A stretch of 64,000 nucleotides of DNA from Mya arenaria (taxonomy: Eukaryota; Mollusca; Bivalvia; Myida; Myidae), in the NCBI RefSeq assembly GCF_026914265.1, contig NC_069131.1, positions 6,533,001 to 6,597,000 on the forward strand, given 5' to 3'. The position numbers and the translations under genes were made by a program. Under the pieces are notes generated by a model. It ran no database searches. It was not told the origin of the DNA and was given only the letters and a program-made list of their open reading frames with translations. Below, piece by piece: positions 41,901 through 55,177 of the stretch. Position 1 is the first letter of the stretch. Each line of letters begins with the position of its first letter.

Positions 41901-44900
41901 ATACCTTACACCACCTGTCCAGGAGGCGCTATGGTCTAGGCTGCACGAGTATACCTTACCACCTGTCCAGGAGGCGCTATGGTCTAGGCTGCATGAGTAT
42001 ACCTTACCACCTGTCCAGGAGGCGCTATGGTCTAGGCTGCACGAGTATACCTTACCACCTGTCCAGGAGGCGCCTTGGTCTAGGTTGCATGAGTATACCT
42101 TACCACCTGTCCAGGAGGCGCTATGGTCTAGGCTGCATGAGTATACCTTACCACCTGTCCAGGAGGCGCTATGGTCTAGGCTGCACGAGTATACCTTACC
42201 ACCCGTCCAGGAGGCGCTATGGTCTAGGCTGCACGAGTATACCTTACCACCCGTCCAGGAGGCGCTATGGTCTAGGTTGCACGAGTATACCTTACCACCC
42301 GTCCAGGAGGCGCTATGGTCTAGGCTGCATGAGTATACCTTACCACCCGTCCAGGAGGCGCTATGGTCTAGGCTGCATGAGTATACCTTACCACCTGTCC
42401 AGGAGGCGCTATGGTCTAGGCTGCATGAGTATACCTTACCACCCGTCCAGGAGGCGCTATGGTCTAGGCTGCATGAGTATACCTTACCACCCGTCCAGGA
42501 GGCGCTATGGTCTAGGCTGCATGAGTATACCTTACCACCTGTCCAGGAGGCGCCTTGGTCTAGGTTGCTGGAGTATACCTTACCACCTGTCCAGGAGGCG
42601 CTATGGTCTAGGTTGCATGAGTATACCTTACCACCCGTCCAGGAGGCGCTATGGTCTAGGCTGCACGAGTATACCTTACCACCCGTCCAGGAGGCGCTAT
42701 GGTCTAGGTTGCACGAGTATACCTTACCACCTGTCCAGGAGGCGCTATGGTCTAGGCTGCATGAGTATACCTTACCACCTGTCCAGGAGGCGCCTTGGTC
42801 TAGGCTGCATGAGTATACCTTACCACCTGTCCAGGAGGCGCCTTGGTCTAGGTTGCATGAGTATACCTTACCACCTGTCCAGGAGGCGCCTTGGTCTAGG
42901 TTGCATGAGTATACCTTACCACCCGTCCAGGAGGCGCTATGGTCTAGGCTGCATGAGTATACCTTACCACCCGTCCAGGAGGCGCTATGGTCTAGGCTGC
43001 ATGAGTATACCTTACCACCTGTCCAGGAGGCGCTATGGTCTAGGCTGCATGAGTATACCTTACCACCCGTCCAGGAGGCGCTATGGTCTAGGCTGCATGA
43101 GTATACCTTACCACCTGTCCAGGAGGCGCTATGGTCTAGGCTGCATGAGTATACCTTACCACCCGTCCAGGAGGCGCTATGGTCTAGGCTGCACGAGTAT
43201 ACCTTACCACCTGTCCAGGAGGCGCTATGGTCTAGGTTGCATGAGTATACCTTACCACCTGTCCAGGAGGCACTATGGTCTAGGTTGCATGAGTATACCT
43301 TACCACCCGTCCAGGAGGCACGCTGGTCTAGGCTGCATGAGTATACCTTACCACCTGTCCAGGAGGCGCTATGGTCCAGGCTGCATGAGTATACCTTACC
43401 ACCCGTCCAGGAGGCGCTATGGTCTAGGCTGCATGAGTATACCTTACCACCTGTCCAGGAGGCGCCTTGGTCTAGGCTGCATGAGTATACCTTACCACCC
43501 GTCCAGGAGGCGCTATGGTCTAGGCTGCATGAGTATACCTTACCACCTGTCCAGGAGGCGCCATGGTCTAGGCTGCATGAGTATACCTTACCACCCGTCC
43601 AGGAGGCGCTATGGTCTAGGTTGCTGGAGTATACCTTACCACCTGTCCAGGAGGCGCCATGGTCTAGGCTGCATGAGTATACCTTACCACTTGTCCAGGA
43701 GGCGCTATGGTCTAGGTTGCTGGAGTATACCTTACCACCTGTCCAGGAGGCGCTATGGTCTAGGCTGCATGAGTATACCTTACCACCTGTCCATGAGGCG
43801 CTATGGTCTAGGCTGCATGAGTATACCTTACCACCCGTCCCGGAGGCGCTATGGTCTAGGCTGCATGAGTATACCTTACCACCTGTCCAGGAGGCGCTAT
43901 GGTCTAGGCTGCATGAGTATACATTACCACCTGTCCAGGAGGCACTATGGTCTAGGCTGCATGAGTATACCTTACCACCCGTCCAGGAGGCGCTATGGTC
44001 TAGGCTGCATGAGTATACCTTACCACCCGTCCAGGAGGCGCTATGGTCTAGGCTGCATGAGTATACCTTACCACCTGTCCAGGAGGCGCCTTGGTCTAGG
44101 TTGCTAGAGTATACCTTACCACCCGTCCAGGAGGCGCCATGGTCTAGGCTGCATGAGTATACCTTACCACCCGTCCAGGAGGTGCCATGGTCTAGGCTTC
44201 ATGAGTATACCTTACCACCCGTCCAGGAGGCGCTATGGTCTAGGCTGCATGAGTATACCTTACCACCCGTCCAGGAGGCGCCATGGTCTAGGCTGCATGA
44301 GTATACCTTACCACCCGTCCAGGAGGCGCTATGGTCTAGGCTGCATGAGTATACCTTACCACCTGTCCAGGAGGCGCCATGGTCTAGGCTGCATGAGTAT
44401 ACCTTACCACCCGTCCAGGAGGCGCTATGGTCTAGGCTGCACGAGTATACCTTACCACCCGTCCAGGAGGCGCCTTGGTCTAGGCTGCATGAGTATACCT
44501 TACCACCTGTCCAGGAGGCGCCTTGGTCTAGGCTGCATGAGTATACCTTACCACCTGTCCAGGAGGCGCTATGGTCTAGGTTGCTGGAGTATACCTTACC
44601 ACCCGTCCAGGAGGCGCTATGGTCTAGGCTGCACGAGTATACCTTACCACCCGTTCAGGAGGCGCTATGGTCTAGGCTGCACGAGTATACCTTACCACCC
44701 GTCCAGGAGGCGCTATGGTCTAGGCTGCACGAGTATACCTTACCACCTGTCCAGGAGGCGCTATGGTCTAGGCTGCACGAGTATACCTTACCACCTGTCC
44801 AGGAGGCGCTATGGTCTAGGCTGCATGAGTATACCTTACCACCTGTCCAGGAGGCGCTATGGTCTAGGCTGCATGAGTATACCTTACCACCTGTCCAGGA

Positions 44901-47900
44901 GGCGCTATGGTCTAGGCTGCATGAGTATACCTTACCACCTGTCCAGGAGGCGCTATGGACTAGGCTGCAGGAGTATACCTTACCACCTGTCCAGGAGGCG
45001 CCATGGTCTAGGCTGCATGAGTATACCTTACCACCCGTCCAGGAGGCGCCATGGTCTAGGCTGCATGAGTATACCTTACCACCCGTCCAGGAGGCGCTAT
45101 GGTCTAGGCTGCATGAGTATACCTTACCACCCGTCCAGGAGGCGCTATGGTCTAGGTTGCTGGAGTATACCTTACCACCCGTCCAGGAGGCGCCATGGTC
45201 TAGGCTGCATGAGTATACCTTACCACCCGTCCAGGAGGCGCCTTGGTCTAGGCTGCATGAGTATACCTTACCACCCGTCCAGGAGGCGCTATGGTCTAGG
45301 CTGCATGAGTATACCTTACCACCTGTCCAGGAGGCGCCTTGGTCTAGGCTGCATGAGTATACCTTACCACCCGTCCAGGAGGCGCTATGGTCTAGGCTGC
45401 ACGAGTATACCTTACCACCTGTCCAGGAGGCGCTATGGTCTAGGCTGCATGAGTATACCTTACCACCTGTCCAGGAGGCGCTATGGTCTAGGCTGCATGA
45501 GTATACCTTACCACCTGTCCAGGAGGCGCTATGGTCTAGGCTGCATGAGTATACCTTACCACCTGTCCAGGAGGCGCTATGGTCTAGGCTTCACGAGTAT
45601 ACCTTACCACCTGTCCAGGAGGCGCTATGGTCTAGGTTGCTGGAGTATACCTTACCACCCGTCCAGGAGGCGCTATGGTCTAGGCTGCATGAGTATACCT
45701 TACCACCCGTCCAGGAGGCGCCTTGGTCTAGGTTGCTGGAGTATACCTTACCACCCGTCCAGGAGGCGCCATGGTCTAGGCTGCATGAGTATACCTTACC
45801 ACCCGTCCAGGAGGCGCCTTGGTCTAGGTTGCTGGAGTATACCTTACCACCCGTCCAGGAGGCGCCATGGTCTAGGCTGCATGAGTATACCTTACCACCT
45901 GTCCAGGAGGCGCCTTGGTCTAGGTTGCTGGAGTATACCTTACCACCCGTCCAGGAGGCGCTATGGTCTAGGCTGCACGAGTATACCTTACTACTTGTCC
46001 AGGAGGCGCTATGGTCTAGGCTGCATGAGTATACCTTACCACCTGTCCAGGAGGCGCTATGGTCTAGGCTGCACGAGTATACCTTACCACCCGTCCAGGA
46101 GGCGCTATGGTCTAGGCTGCATGAGTATACCTTACCACCCGTCCAGGAGGCGCCATGGTCTAGGCTGCATGAGTATACCTTACCACCCGTCCAGGAGGCG
46201 CTATGGTCTAGGCTGCACGAGTATACCTTACCACCTGTCCAGGAGGCGCTATGGTCTAGGCTGCATGAGTATACCTTACCACCCGTCCAGGAGGCGCTAT
46301 GGTCTAGGCTGCATGAGTATACCTTACCACCCGTCCAGGAGGCGCTATGGTCTAGGCTGCACGAGTATACCTTACCACCCGTCCAGGAGGCGCTATGGTC
46401 TAGGCTGCACGAGTATACCTTACCACCTGTCCAGGAGGCGCTATGGTCTAGGCTGCATGAGTATACCTTACCACCCGTCCAGGAGGCGCTATGGTCTAGG
46501 CTGCATGAGTATACCTTACCACCCGTCCAGGAGGCGCTATGGTCTAGGCTGCATGAGTATACCTTACCACCTGTCCAGGAGGCGCTATGGTCTAGGCTGC
46601 ATGAGTATACCTTACCACCCGTCCAGGAGGCGCTATGGTCTAGGCTGCATGAGTATACCTTACCACCCGTCCAGGAGGCGCTATGGTCTAGGCTGCATGA
46701 GTATACCTTACCACCTGTCCAGGAGGCGCTATGGTCTAGGCTGCATGAGTATACCTTACCACCCGTCCAGGAGGCGCTATGGTCTAGGTTGCTGGAGTAT
46801 ACCTTACCACCCGTCCAGGAGGCGCTATGGTCTAGGTTGCTGGAGTATACCTTACCACCCGTCCAGGAGGCGCTATGGTCTAGGCTGCACGAGTATACCT
46901 TACCACCCGTCCAGGAGGCGCTATGGTCTAGGCTGCACGAGTATACCTTACCACCCGTCCAGGAGGCGCTATGGTCTAGGCTGCACGAGTATACCTTACC
47001 ACCCGTCCAGGAGGCGCTATGGTCTAGGCTGCATGAGTATACCTTACCACCCGTCCAGGAGGCGCTATGGTCTAGGCTGCATGAGTATACCTTACCACCC
47101 GTCCAGGAGGCGCTATGGTCTAGGTTGCTGGAGTATACCTTACCACCCGTCCAGGAGGCGCTATGGTCTAGGCTGCACGAGTATACCTTACCACCCGTCC
47201 AGGAGGCGCTATGGTCTAGGCTGCACGAGTATACCTTACCACCTGTCCAGGAGGCGCTATGGTCTAGGCTGCATGAGTATACCTTACCACCCGTCCAGGA
47301 GGCGCTATGGTCTAGGCTGCATGAGTATACCTTACCACCCGTCCAGGAGGCGCTATGGTCTAGGCTGCATGAGTATACCTTACCACCCGTCCAGGAGGCG
47401 CTATGGTCTAGGCTGCATGAGTATACCTTACCACCCGTCCAGGAGGCGCTATGGTCTAGGCTGCATGAGTATACCTTACCACCTGTCCAGGAGGCGCTAT
47501 GGTCTAGGCTGCATGAGTATACCTTACCACCCGTCCAGGAGGCGCTATGGTCTAGGCTGCATGAGTATACCTTACCACCCGTCCAGGAGGCGCTATGGTC
47601 TAGGCTGCATGAGTATACCTTACCACCTGTCCAGGAGGCGCTATGGTCTAGGCTGCATGAGTATACCTTACCACCTGTCCAGGAGGCGCCATGGTCTAGG
47701 CTGCATGAGTATACCTTACCACCCGTCCAGGAGGCGCTATGGTCTAGGCTGCATGAGTATACCTTACCACCCGTCCAGGAGGCGCCTTGGTCTAGGCTGC
47801 ACGAGTATACCTTACCACCTGTCCAGGAGGCGCTATGGTCTAGGCTGCATGAGTATACCTTACCACCCGTCCAGGAGGCGCTATGGTCTAGGCTGCACGA

Positions 47901-50900
47901 GTATACCTTACCACTTGTCCAGGAGGCGCTATGGTCTAGGCTGCATGAGTATACCTTACCACCCGTCCAGGAGGCATTATGGTCTAGGCTGCATGAGTAT
48001 ACCTTACCATCCGTCCAGGAGGCGCTATGGTCTAGGCTGCATGAGTATACCTTACCACCTGTCCAGGAGGCGCCTTGGTCTAGGTTGCTGGAGTATACCT
48101 TACCACCCGTCCAGGAGGCGCTATGGTCTAGGCTGCACGAGTATACCTTACCACTTGTCCAGGAGGCGCTATGGTCTAGGCTGCATGAGTATACCTTACC
48201 ACCTGTCCAGGAGGCGCTATGGTCTAGGCTGCACGAGTATACCTTACCACCCGTCCAGGAGGCGCTATGGTCTAGGCTGCATGAGTATACCTTACCACCC
48301 GTCCAGGAGGCGCTATGGTCTAGGCTGCATGAGTATACCTTACCACCTGTCCAGGAGGCGCCTTGGTCTAGGCTGCACGAGTATACCTTACCAGCCGTCC
48401 AGGAGGCGCCTTGGTCTAGGCTGCATGAGTATACCTTACCACCTGTCCAGGAGGCGCCATGGTCTAGGCTGCATGAGTATACATTACCACCCGTCCAGGA
48501 GGCGCTATGGTCTAGGCTGCATGAGTATACCTTACCACCCGTCCAGGAGGCGCTATGGTCTAGGCTGCATGAGTATACCTTACCACCTGTCCAGGAGGCG
48601 CCATGGTCTAGGCTGCATGAGTATACCTTACCACCCGTCCAGGATGCGCTATGGTCTAGGCTGCACGAATATACCTTACCACCTGTCCAGGAAGCGCTAT
48701 GGTCTAGGCTGCATGAGTATACCTTACCACCTGTCCAGGAGGCGCTATGGTCTAGGCTGCACGAGTATACCTTACCACCCGTCCAGGAGGCGCTATGGTC
48801 TAGGCTGCACGAGTATACCTTACCACCTGTCCAGGAGGCGCTATGGTCTAGGCTGCACGAGTATACCTTACCACCCGTCCAGGAGGCGCTATGGTCTAGG
48901 CTGCATGAGTATACCTTACCACCTGTCCAGGAGGCGCCTTGGTCTAGGCTGCATGAGTATACCTTACCACCTGTCCAGGAGGCGCTATGGTCTAGGTTGC
49001 TGGAGTATACCTTACCACCCGTCCAGGAGGCGCTATGGTCTAGGCTGCATGAGTATACCTTACCACCTGTCCAGGAGGCGCTATGGTCTAGGCTGCATGA
49101 GTATACCTTACCACCCGTCCAGGAGGCGCTATGGTCTAGGCTGCATGAGTATACCTTACCACCCGTCCAGGAGGCGCTATGGTCTAGGCTGCATGAGTAT
49201 ACCTTACCACCCGTCCAGGAGGCGCTATGGTCTAGGCTGCACGAGTATACCTTACCACCCGTCCAGGAGGCGCTATGGTCTAGGCTGCATGAGTATACCT
49301 TACCACCTGTCCAGGAGGCGCTATGGTCTAGGCTGCATGAGTATACCTTACCACCTGTCCAGGAGGCGCTATGGTCTAGGCTGCACGAGTATACCTTACC
49401 ACTTGTCCAGGAGGCGCTATGGTCTAGGCTGCACGAGTATACCTTACCACCCGTCCAGGAGGCGCTATGGTCTAGGTTGCTGGAGTATACCTTACCACCT
49501 GTCCAGGAGGCGCTATGGTCTAGGCTGCACGAGTATACCTTACCACTTGTCCAGGAGGCGCTATGGTCTAGGCTGCACGAGTATACCTTACCACCCGTCC
49601 AGGAGGCGCTATGGTCTAGGTTGCTGGAGTATACCTTACCACCCGTCCAGGAGGCGCTATGGTCTAGGCTGCATGAGTAAACCTTACCACCCGTCCAGGA
49701 GGCGCCATGGTCTAAGCTGCATGAGTATACCTTACCACCCGTCCAGGAGGCGCTATGGTCTAGGCTGCACGAGTATACCTTACCACTTGTCCAGGAGGCG
49801 CTATGGTCTAGGATGCATGAGTATACCTTACCACCTGTCCAGGAGGCGCTATGGTCTAGGCTGCACGAGTATACCTTACCACCTGTCCAGGAGGCGCTAT
49901 GGTCTAGGCTGCATGAGTATACCTTACCACCCGTCCAGGAGGCGCTATGGTCTAGGCTTCACGAGTATACCTTACCACCTGTCCAGGAGGCGCTATGGTC
50001 TAGGCTGCATGAGTATACCTTACCACCCGTCCAGGAGGCGCTATGGTCTAGGCTGCATGAGTATACCTTACCACCTGTCCAGGAGGCGCTATGGTCTAGG
50101 CTGCACGAGTATACCTTACCACCCGTCCAGGAGGCGCTATGGTCTAGGCTGCATGAGTATACCTTCCCACCTGTCCAGGAGGCGCTATGGTCTAGGCTGC
50201 ATGAGTATACCTTACCACCCGTCCAGGAGGCGCTATGGTCTAGGCTGCACGAGTATACCTTACCACCCGTCCAGGAGGCGCTATGGTCTAGGTTGCTGGA
50301 GTATACCTTACCACCCGTCCAGGAGGCGCCATGGTCTAGGCTGCACGAGTAAACCTTACCACCTGTCCAGGAGGCGCTATGGTCTAGGCTGCAGGAGTAT
50401 ATCTTACCACCTGTCCAGGAGGCGCTATGGTCTAGGCTGCACGAGTATACCTTACCACCCGTCCAGGAGGCGCTATGGTCTAGGTTGCAGGAGTATATCT
50501 TACCACCTGTCCAGGAGGCGCTATGGTCTAGGCTGCACGAGTATACCTTACCACCTGTCCAGGAGGCGCTATGGTCTAGGCTGCATGAGTATACCTTACC
50601 ACCCGTCCAGGAGGCGCTATGGTCTAGGCTTCACGAGTATACCTTACCACCTGTCCAGGAGGCGCTATGGTCTAGGCTGCATGAGTATACCTTACCACCC
50701 GTCCAGGAGGCGCCATGGTCTAGGCTGCATGAGTATACCTTACCACCTGTCCAGGAGGCGCTATGGTCTAGGCTGCATGAGTATACCTTACCACCCGTCC
50801 AGGAGGCGCTATGGTCTAGGCTGCATGAGTATACCTTACCACCTGTCCAGGAGGCGCTATGGTCTAGGCTGCACGAGTATACCTTACCACCTGTCCAGGA

Positions 50901-51830
50901 GGCGCTATGGTCTAGGCTGCATGAGTATACCTTACCACCTGTCCAGGAGGCGCTATGGTCTAGGCTGCACGAGTATACCTTACCACCCGTCCAGGAGGCG
51001 CCATGGTCTAGGCTGCATGAGTATACCTTACCACCTGTCCATGAGGCGCTATGGTCTAGGCTGCAGGAGTATATCTTACCACCTGTCCAGGAGGCGCTAT
51101 GGTCTAGGCTGCACGAGTATACCTTACCACCTGTCCAGGAGGCGCTATGGTCTAGGTTGCAGGAGTATATCTTACCACCTGTCCAGGAGGCGCTATGGTC
51201 TAGGCTGCACGAGTATACCTTACCATCTGTCCAGGAGGCGCTATGGTCTAGGCTGCACGAGTATACCTTACCACCTGTCCAGGAGGCGCTATGGTCTAGG
51301 CTGCATGAGTATACCTTACCACCTGTCCAGGAGGCGCCATGGTCTAGGCTGCATGAGTATACCTTACCACCCGTCCAGGAGGCGCCATGGTCTAGGCTGC
51401 ATGAGTATACCTTACCACCTGTCCAGGAGGCGCTATGGTCTAGGCTGCATGAGTATACCTTACCACCCGTCCAGGAGGCGCTATGGTCTAGGCTGCATGA
51501 GTATACCTTACCACCTGTCCAGGAGGCGCTATGGTCTAGGCTGCACGAGTATACCTTACCACCCGTCCAGGAGGCGCTATGGTCTAGGCTGCATGAGTAT
51601 ACCTTACCACCTGTCCAGGAGGCGCTATGGTCTAGGCTGCACGAGTATACCTTACCACCCGTCCAGGAGGCGCCATGGTCTAGGCTGCATGAGTATACCT
51701 TACCACCTGTCCATGAGGCGCTATGGTCTAGGCTGCACGAGTATACCTTACCACCCGTCCAGGAGGCGCTATGGTCTAGGCTGCACGAGTATACCTTACC
51801 ACCCGTCCAGGAGGCGCTATTGACTAGGTT
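38991..51830. repeat. Minisatellite homogenised core
   Basis: About 267 units that differ mainly at a few fixed positions: CCC/CCT before GTCC, CAT/CAC (or CTG, CAG) before GAG, and CTATGG/CCATGG/CCTTGG. A few private changes occur (a 2-bp insertion near 41910, TAT to TAA at about 49678 and 50350). The change from edge to core at about 38991 is abrupt. Confidence 0.9.
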
Positions 51831-52584
51831 GCGGGAGTTAACTTTACCACACGTCCAGGAGGCGCCATGATATAGGTTGCAGGAGTCTACTTTACCACCC
51901 GTTCAGGAGGCGTCATTGGCTTGGCTGCAGGAGTATACCTTACCACCCGTCCAGGAGGCGCTATGGTCTAGGCTACTGGAATATACCTTACCACATTTCC
52001 AGGAGGCGCCATGGTCTAGTTTACGGCTGTATACCTTTTCACCCGGCCAGGAGCCGCCAAAGTCTAGTTTGCAGGAGTATACCTTACCACCCGTCCAGGA
52101 GGCGCCATGGTAATGGCTGCTGGGGTTTACCTAACCACCCGCCCAGGAGGCGCCATGGTCTAGACTGCATGAGTATACCTTACCAACCGTCGTGCTAACA
52201 CGCGTCCTGGAGGCGCTTTGGTATAGGTTGCAGGAGTATACCTTACCACCCGTCCAGGAGGCGCCATAGTCTTGGTTGCGGTAGTATACCTTACCACCCG
52301 TCCAGGAGGCGACATGGTCTTGGCTGCAGGAGTATACCTTACCACCCGCCCAAGGAGGCGCCATGGTCTAGGCTGCAGGAGTATACCTGATCACTCGTCT
52401 ATGAGGCGACATGGTCTAGGCTGCAGGAGTATACCTTACCACCCGTCCAAGAGGCGCCATGGTCTAGGTTGCAGGTGTATACCTAACCACCCGTCCAAGA
52501 GGCGCCATGGTCTAGATTGCGGGAGTATACCTTACCACCCGTCCAAGAGGCGCCATTGTCTTGGTTGCTGGAGTCAACCTTCTT
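51831..52584. repeat. Minisatellite right edge, diverged units
   Basis: About 16 diverged units. Those at 52012-52190 carry the same series of distinctive variants as 37413-37595 in the left edge. The array stops at GGTTGCTGGAGTCAACC. Confidence 0.9.
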
Positions 52585-53385
52585 AACCTCGCACGTTTGA
52601 ACGCCGTGCGACTACGTTGATGGTGGTCGGAACGATTAGGGTCGATCGTCTGGTTCTGCAATTGGGAGGTACACCGCCAGCTTGAAAAACTCCCAGCCCT
52701 GCACAATGAAGGCGGTTTATAGCATTTGGAGAAATTCTTCACTTTGCATAGAGACACGATTAATTATCTGAATGTGTTTTTCAGGGTGACGATCTTCTAC
52801 CAAATTTGACAATCGTCACAACGGAAACACCTCTACAGTTTTGGTTAATTAGTAGTAGTGCCCTGTGCATACATTTACATAAACCAAATTAGAAATAATA
52901 TGCTGTCTATGAGACTGTGAGCAGGTTAAAGACAATAATTCATTTAAACCATATACGAGATATTACAAATTAGTAGAAGAAATACAATATTTGACACCTC
53001 CGACTATTTGAATACAAAGGGAGTCTGTGTTTGCCTATTCAGCTCCTGGTATAATGTATCGTGTTACTAGCTTTAAGCCTCCATAGTTTTATAGCCTTCA
53101 AATAATGAGGAATGTAATCAGTCACGTTTAGATTGCTATCAGGACTGAAAAGATAATAAGCTATTCAAAAATCAAATTACCAAAAATACCCGAAATTCTC
53201 ATCTGAAATGTATCTTCTATTCACACGGTTTATGACGAAGACAAGATATCAATTGCTTAAGCTAAGGGAGTCATGTTTTACAATCCATAAAACGTACGAT
53301 CTTGACGTTGATTTAAGTTAGAATTAGTTAATTCATGTATTTTGCATAACAAAATAATAACAACTTAAAAAAATATCAGACTAAA
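52585..53385. other. Intergenic, no gene seen
   Basis: Unique-looking AT-rich sequence after a short GC-richer stretch (52590-52700). No exon recognised. Confidence 0.4.
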
Positions 53386-53389
53386 TAAG

Positions 53390-53990
53390 AATGATACAAA
53401 TATATGCATACACAATCATATAAACTATAGAACATAATTATGTGAACAAAAACAAGAGTAAAACATAAATATGCATACACAATAATATAAACTTTAGAAC
53501 GTATGTGAATAGATAAGATTTGTACATATTTATATTTATAAATATTTAAGAGTGATACAAACACATGCATACAAATCATATAAAATTATAGAACATTTGT
53601 GAATAGATACGAGTTATACATATATATGCATATAGAACATATATGAATATTTAAGAGTGATACAAACACATGCATACAAATCATATAAAATTATAGAACA
53701 TTTGTGAATAGATAAGAGTGATACATATATATATATATGCATACAGATCATATAAACTATAGAACATATGTGAATAGATAAAATTGATACATATATTTAT
53801 ACATACATATCATATAAAATTATAGAACATATATAAATAGATAAGAGTGATACATATATATGCATACACATCATATAAACTAAAGAATATATGTGAATAG
53901 ATAGGAATGATACATATACATGAATACAAAATCATATAAACTGAAGAACATATTTGAAATATACATAAATGTGAGTGATGTTGTAAATTA
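53390..53990. repeat. AT-rich tandem array, unit about 60-66 bp
   Basis: Nine or ten imperfect copies of a unit containing AGAACATATGTGAATAGATA, AGAGTGATACATATATATGC and ATACACATCATATAAACT. Unit length varies through (TA)n changes. Looser related sequence continues to about 54190. Confidence 0.9.
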
Positions 53991-54199
53991 TTTGCATAAC
54001 ATACTACCAACACAAGTCATTCGTAATACATACACACTTAAAATATGTTTTTGCACATAAAATAGTCGTACAGAAAACAAATGTGATGCATCGGTATAGA
54101 AATAAATATCTTTTAGTATACAGTATACTGACATGTATACTAATTATGTAGCGAAAACAAGTGTAATACATCAACATGTAAATCAATATGACAATCATA

Positions 54200-55177
54200 T
54201 TATCCTATTGATCTGACTTCATTAGAGGTTAAATACTTATACGAAAAACGAAAGTTATAAGTACAAAAACAAGATGTGAAGTCGTATTCATTTATTCTTC
54301 AGACAAGCAATACCTCATTCACAATTGCTATACGGCTAGGATACGGCGGTAGAAGGTCTCTGAAATTGAAAGATTTAACATTCAAAATGACTGCTACAGT
54401 ATGTGACCATAGGACCATGTTTTGGCGGCCCTTTTATTGCTGTTGGCCGTTTATAATTCTGACACTACAGCCGCTGTGGCAAATGTGACTAAGGCATAGT
54501 ATACCACTAATATTGTAGTTATTAGTAGTTCTGTAGTTTTTTAAACAGTGATTTTGCTGATACTCGTTGAATAGTTTGGTTTTGGTTCTTTAGTGGTGAA
54601 CAAATATGGCGGACATCAAACAGTTTCCTTTTTGAGAGAGGATCAGTTTTCATTGTACATAATTACGGGAAAAGAACTGACTTTCGAATGTCAATAATAT
54701 CATATTCTTTGCGAATCAATCCGCTGCTTTCGGTTACCGTAGTTGCAATGTGTAAGAAAAATTAAAATAGTTATCCCAATTTATCGCAAACGGGGAAGAG
54801 GGAAATTTGAAAATGTGACTTATTGCGTAATATTCGTACTACTAGCTGCTTATATTATAATTGTCACATTCTCACATAACAACTAAAACTGGAGAAAATA
54901 ATACTGTGACTTCCTTAATTTAGCTGTATCATTCGAATTTGATGTCGATTTTGCATACAGAATAACTAGTCAAAACAGGGCAACTGTCTACAACCGGTTG
55001 CTTGACGGAAAACGCATGTCTTGGGAGCCAATAAATTTAAAGAAGTCATCTGCTAGGATAATTGGCCAGTATGACATGTTTTGAAAAGTAATATGTTTTT
55101 TAAAAATATGTATATTACATAAAAATATGATGAAGGAGAACGAATGTGCTGCGCGACATCTGGTATTAAAAAAATAA
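54200..55177. other. Intergenic, no gene seen
   Basis: No exon, repeat or element that I can support. Confidence 0.4.

Larger units (their letters stand above)
36296..52584. repeat. 48-bp minisatellite array, about 340 copies (16.3 kb)
   Basis: The consensus unit reads GTCCAGGAGGCGCTATGG then TCTAGGCTGCAYGAGTATAC then CTTACCACCY (48 bp). Copies run head to tail without interruption. Because 48 is a multiple of three and the consensus has no stop in several frames, very long open frames arise in two + frames (16-aa repeats PPVQEALWSRLHEYTL and YHLSRRRYGLGCMSIP) and one - frame. These are judged not to be genes. Copy number and order may be affected by assembly. Confidence 0.97.

Noticed and set aside
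36288..52113. Very long open frames in the 48-bp array as giant repeat proteins
   Set aside because: They occur in at least two + frames and one - frame at once, follow from a stop-free unit whose length is a multiple of three, lack any non-repetitive start or end domain, and are broken by nonsense changes and indels.
36296..52584. CRISPR-like array
   Set aside because: There are no spacers; the units abut as a simple tandem minisatellite in a eukaryotic genome.
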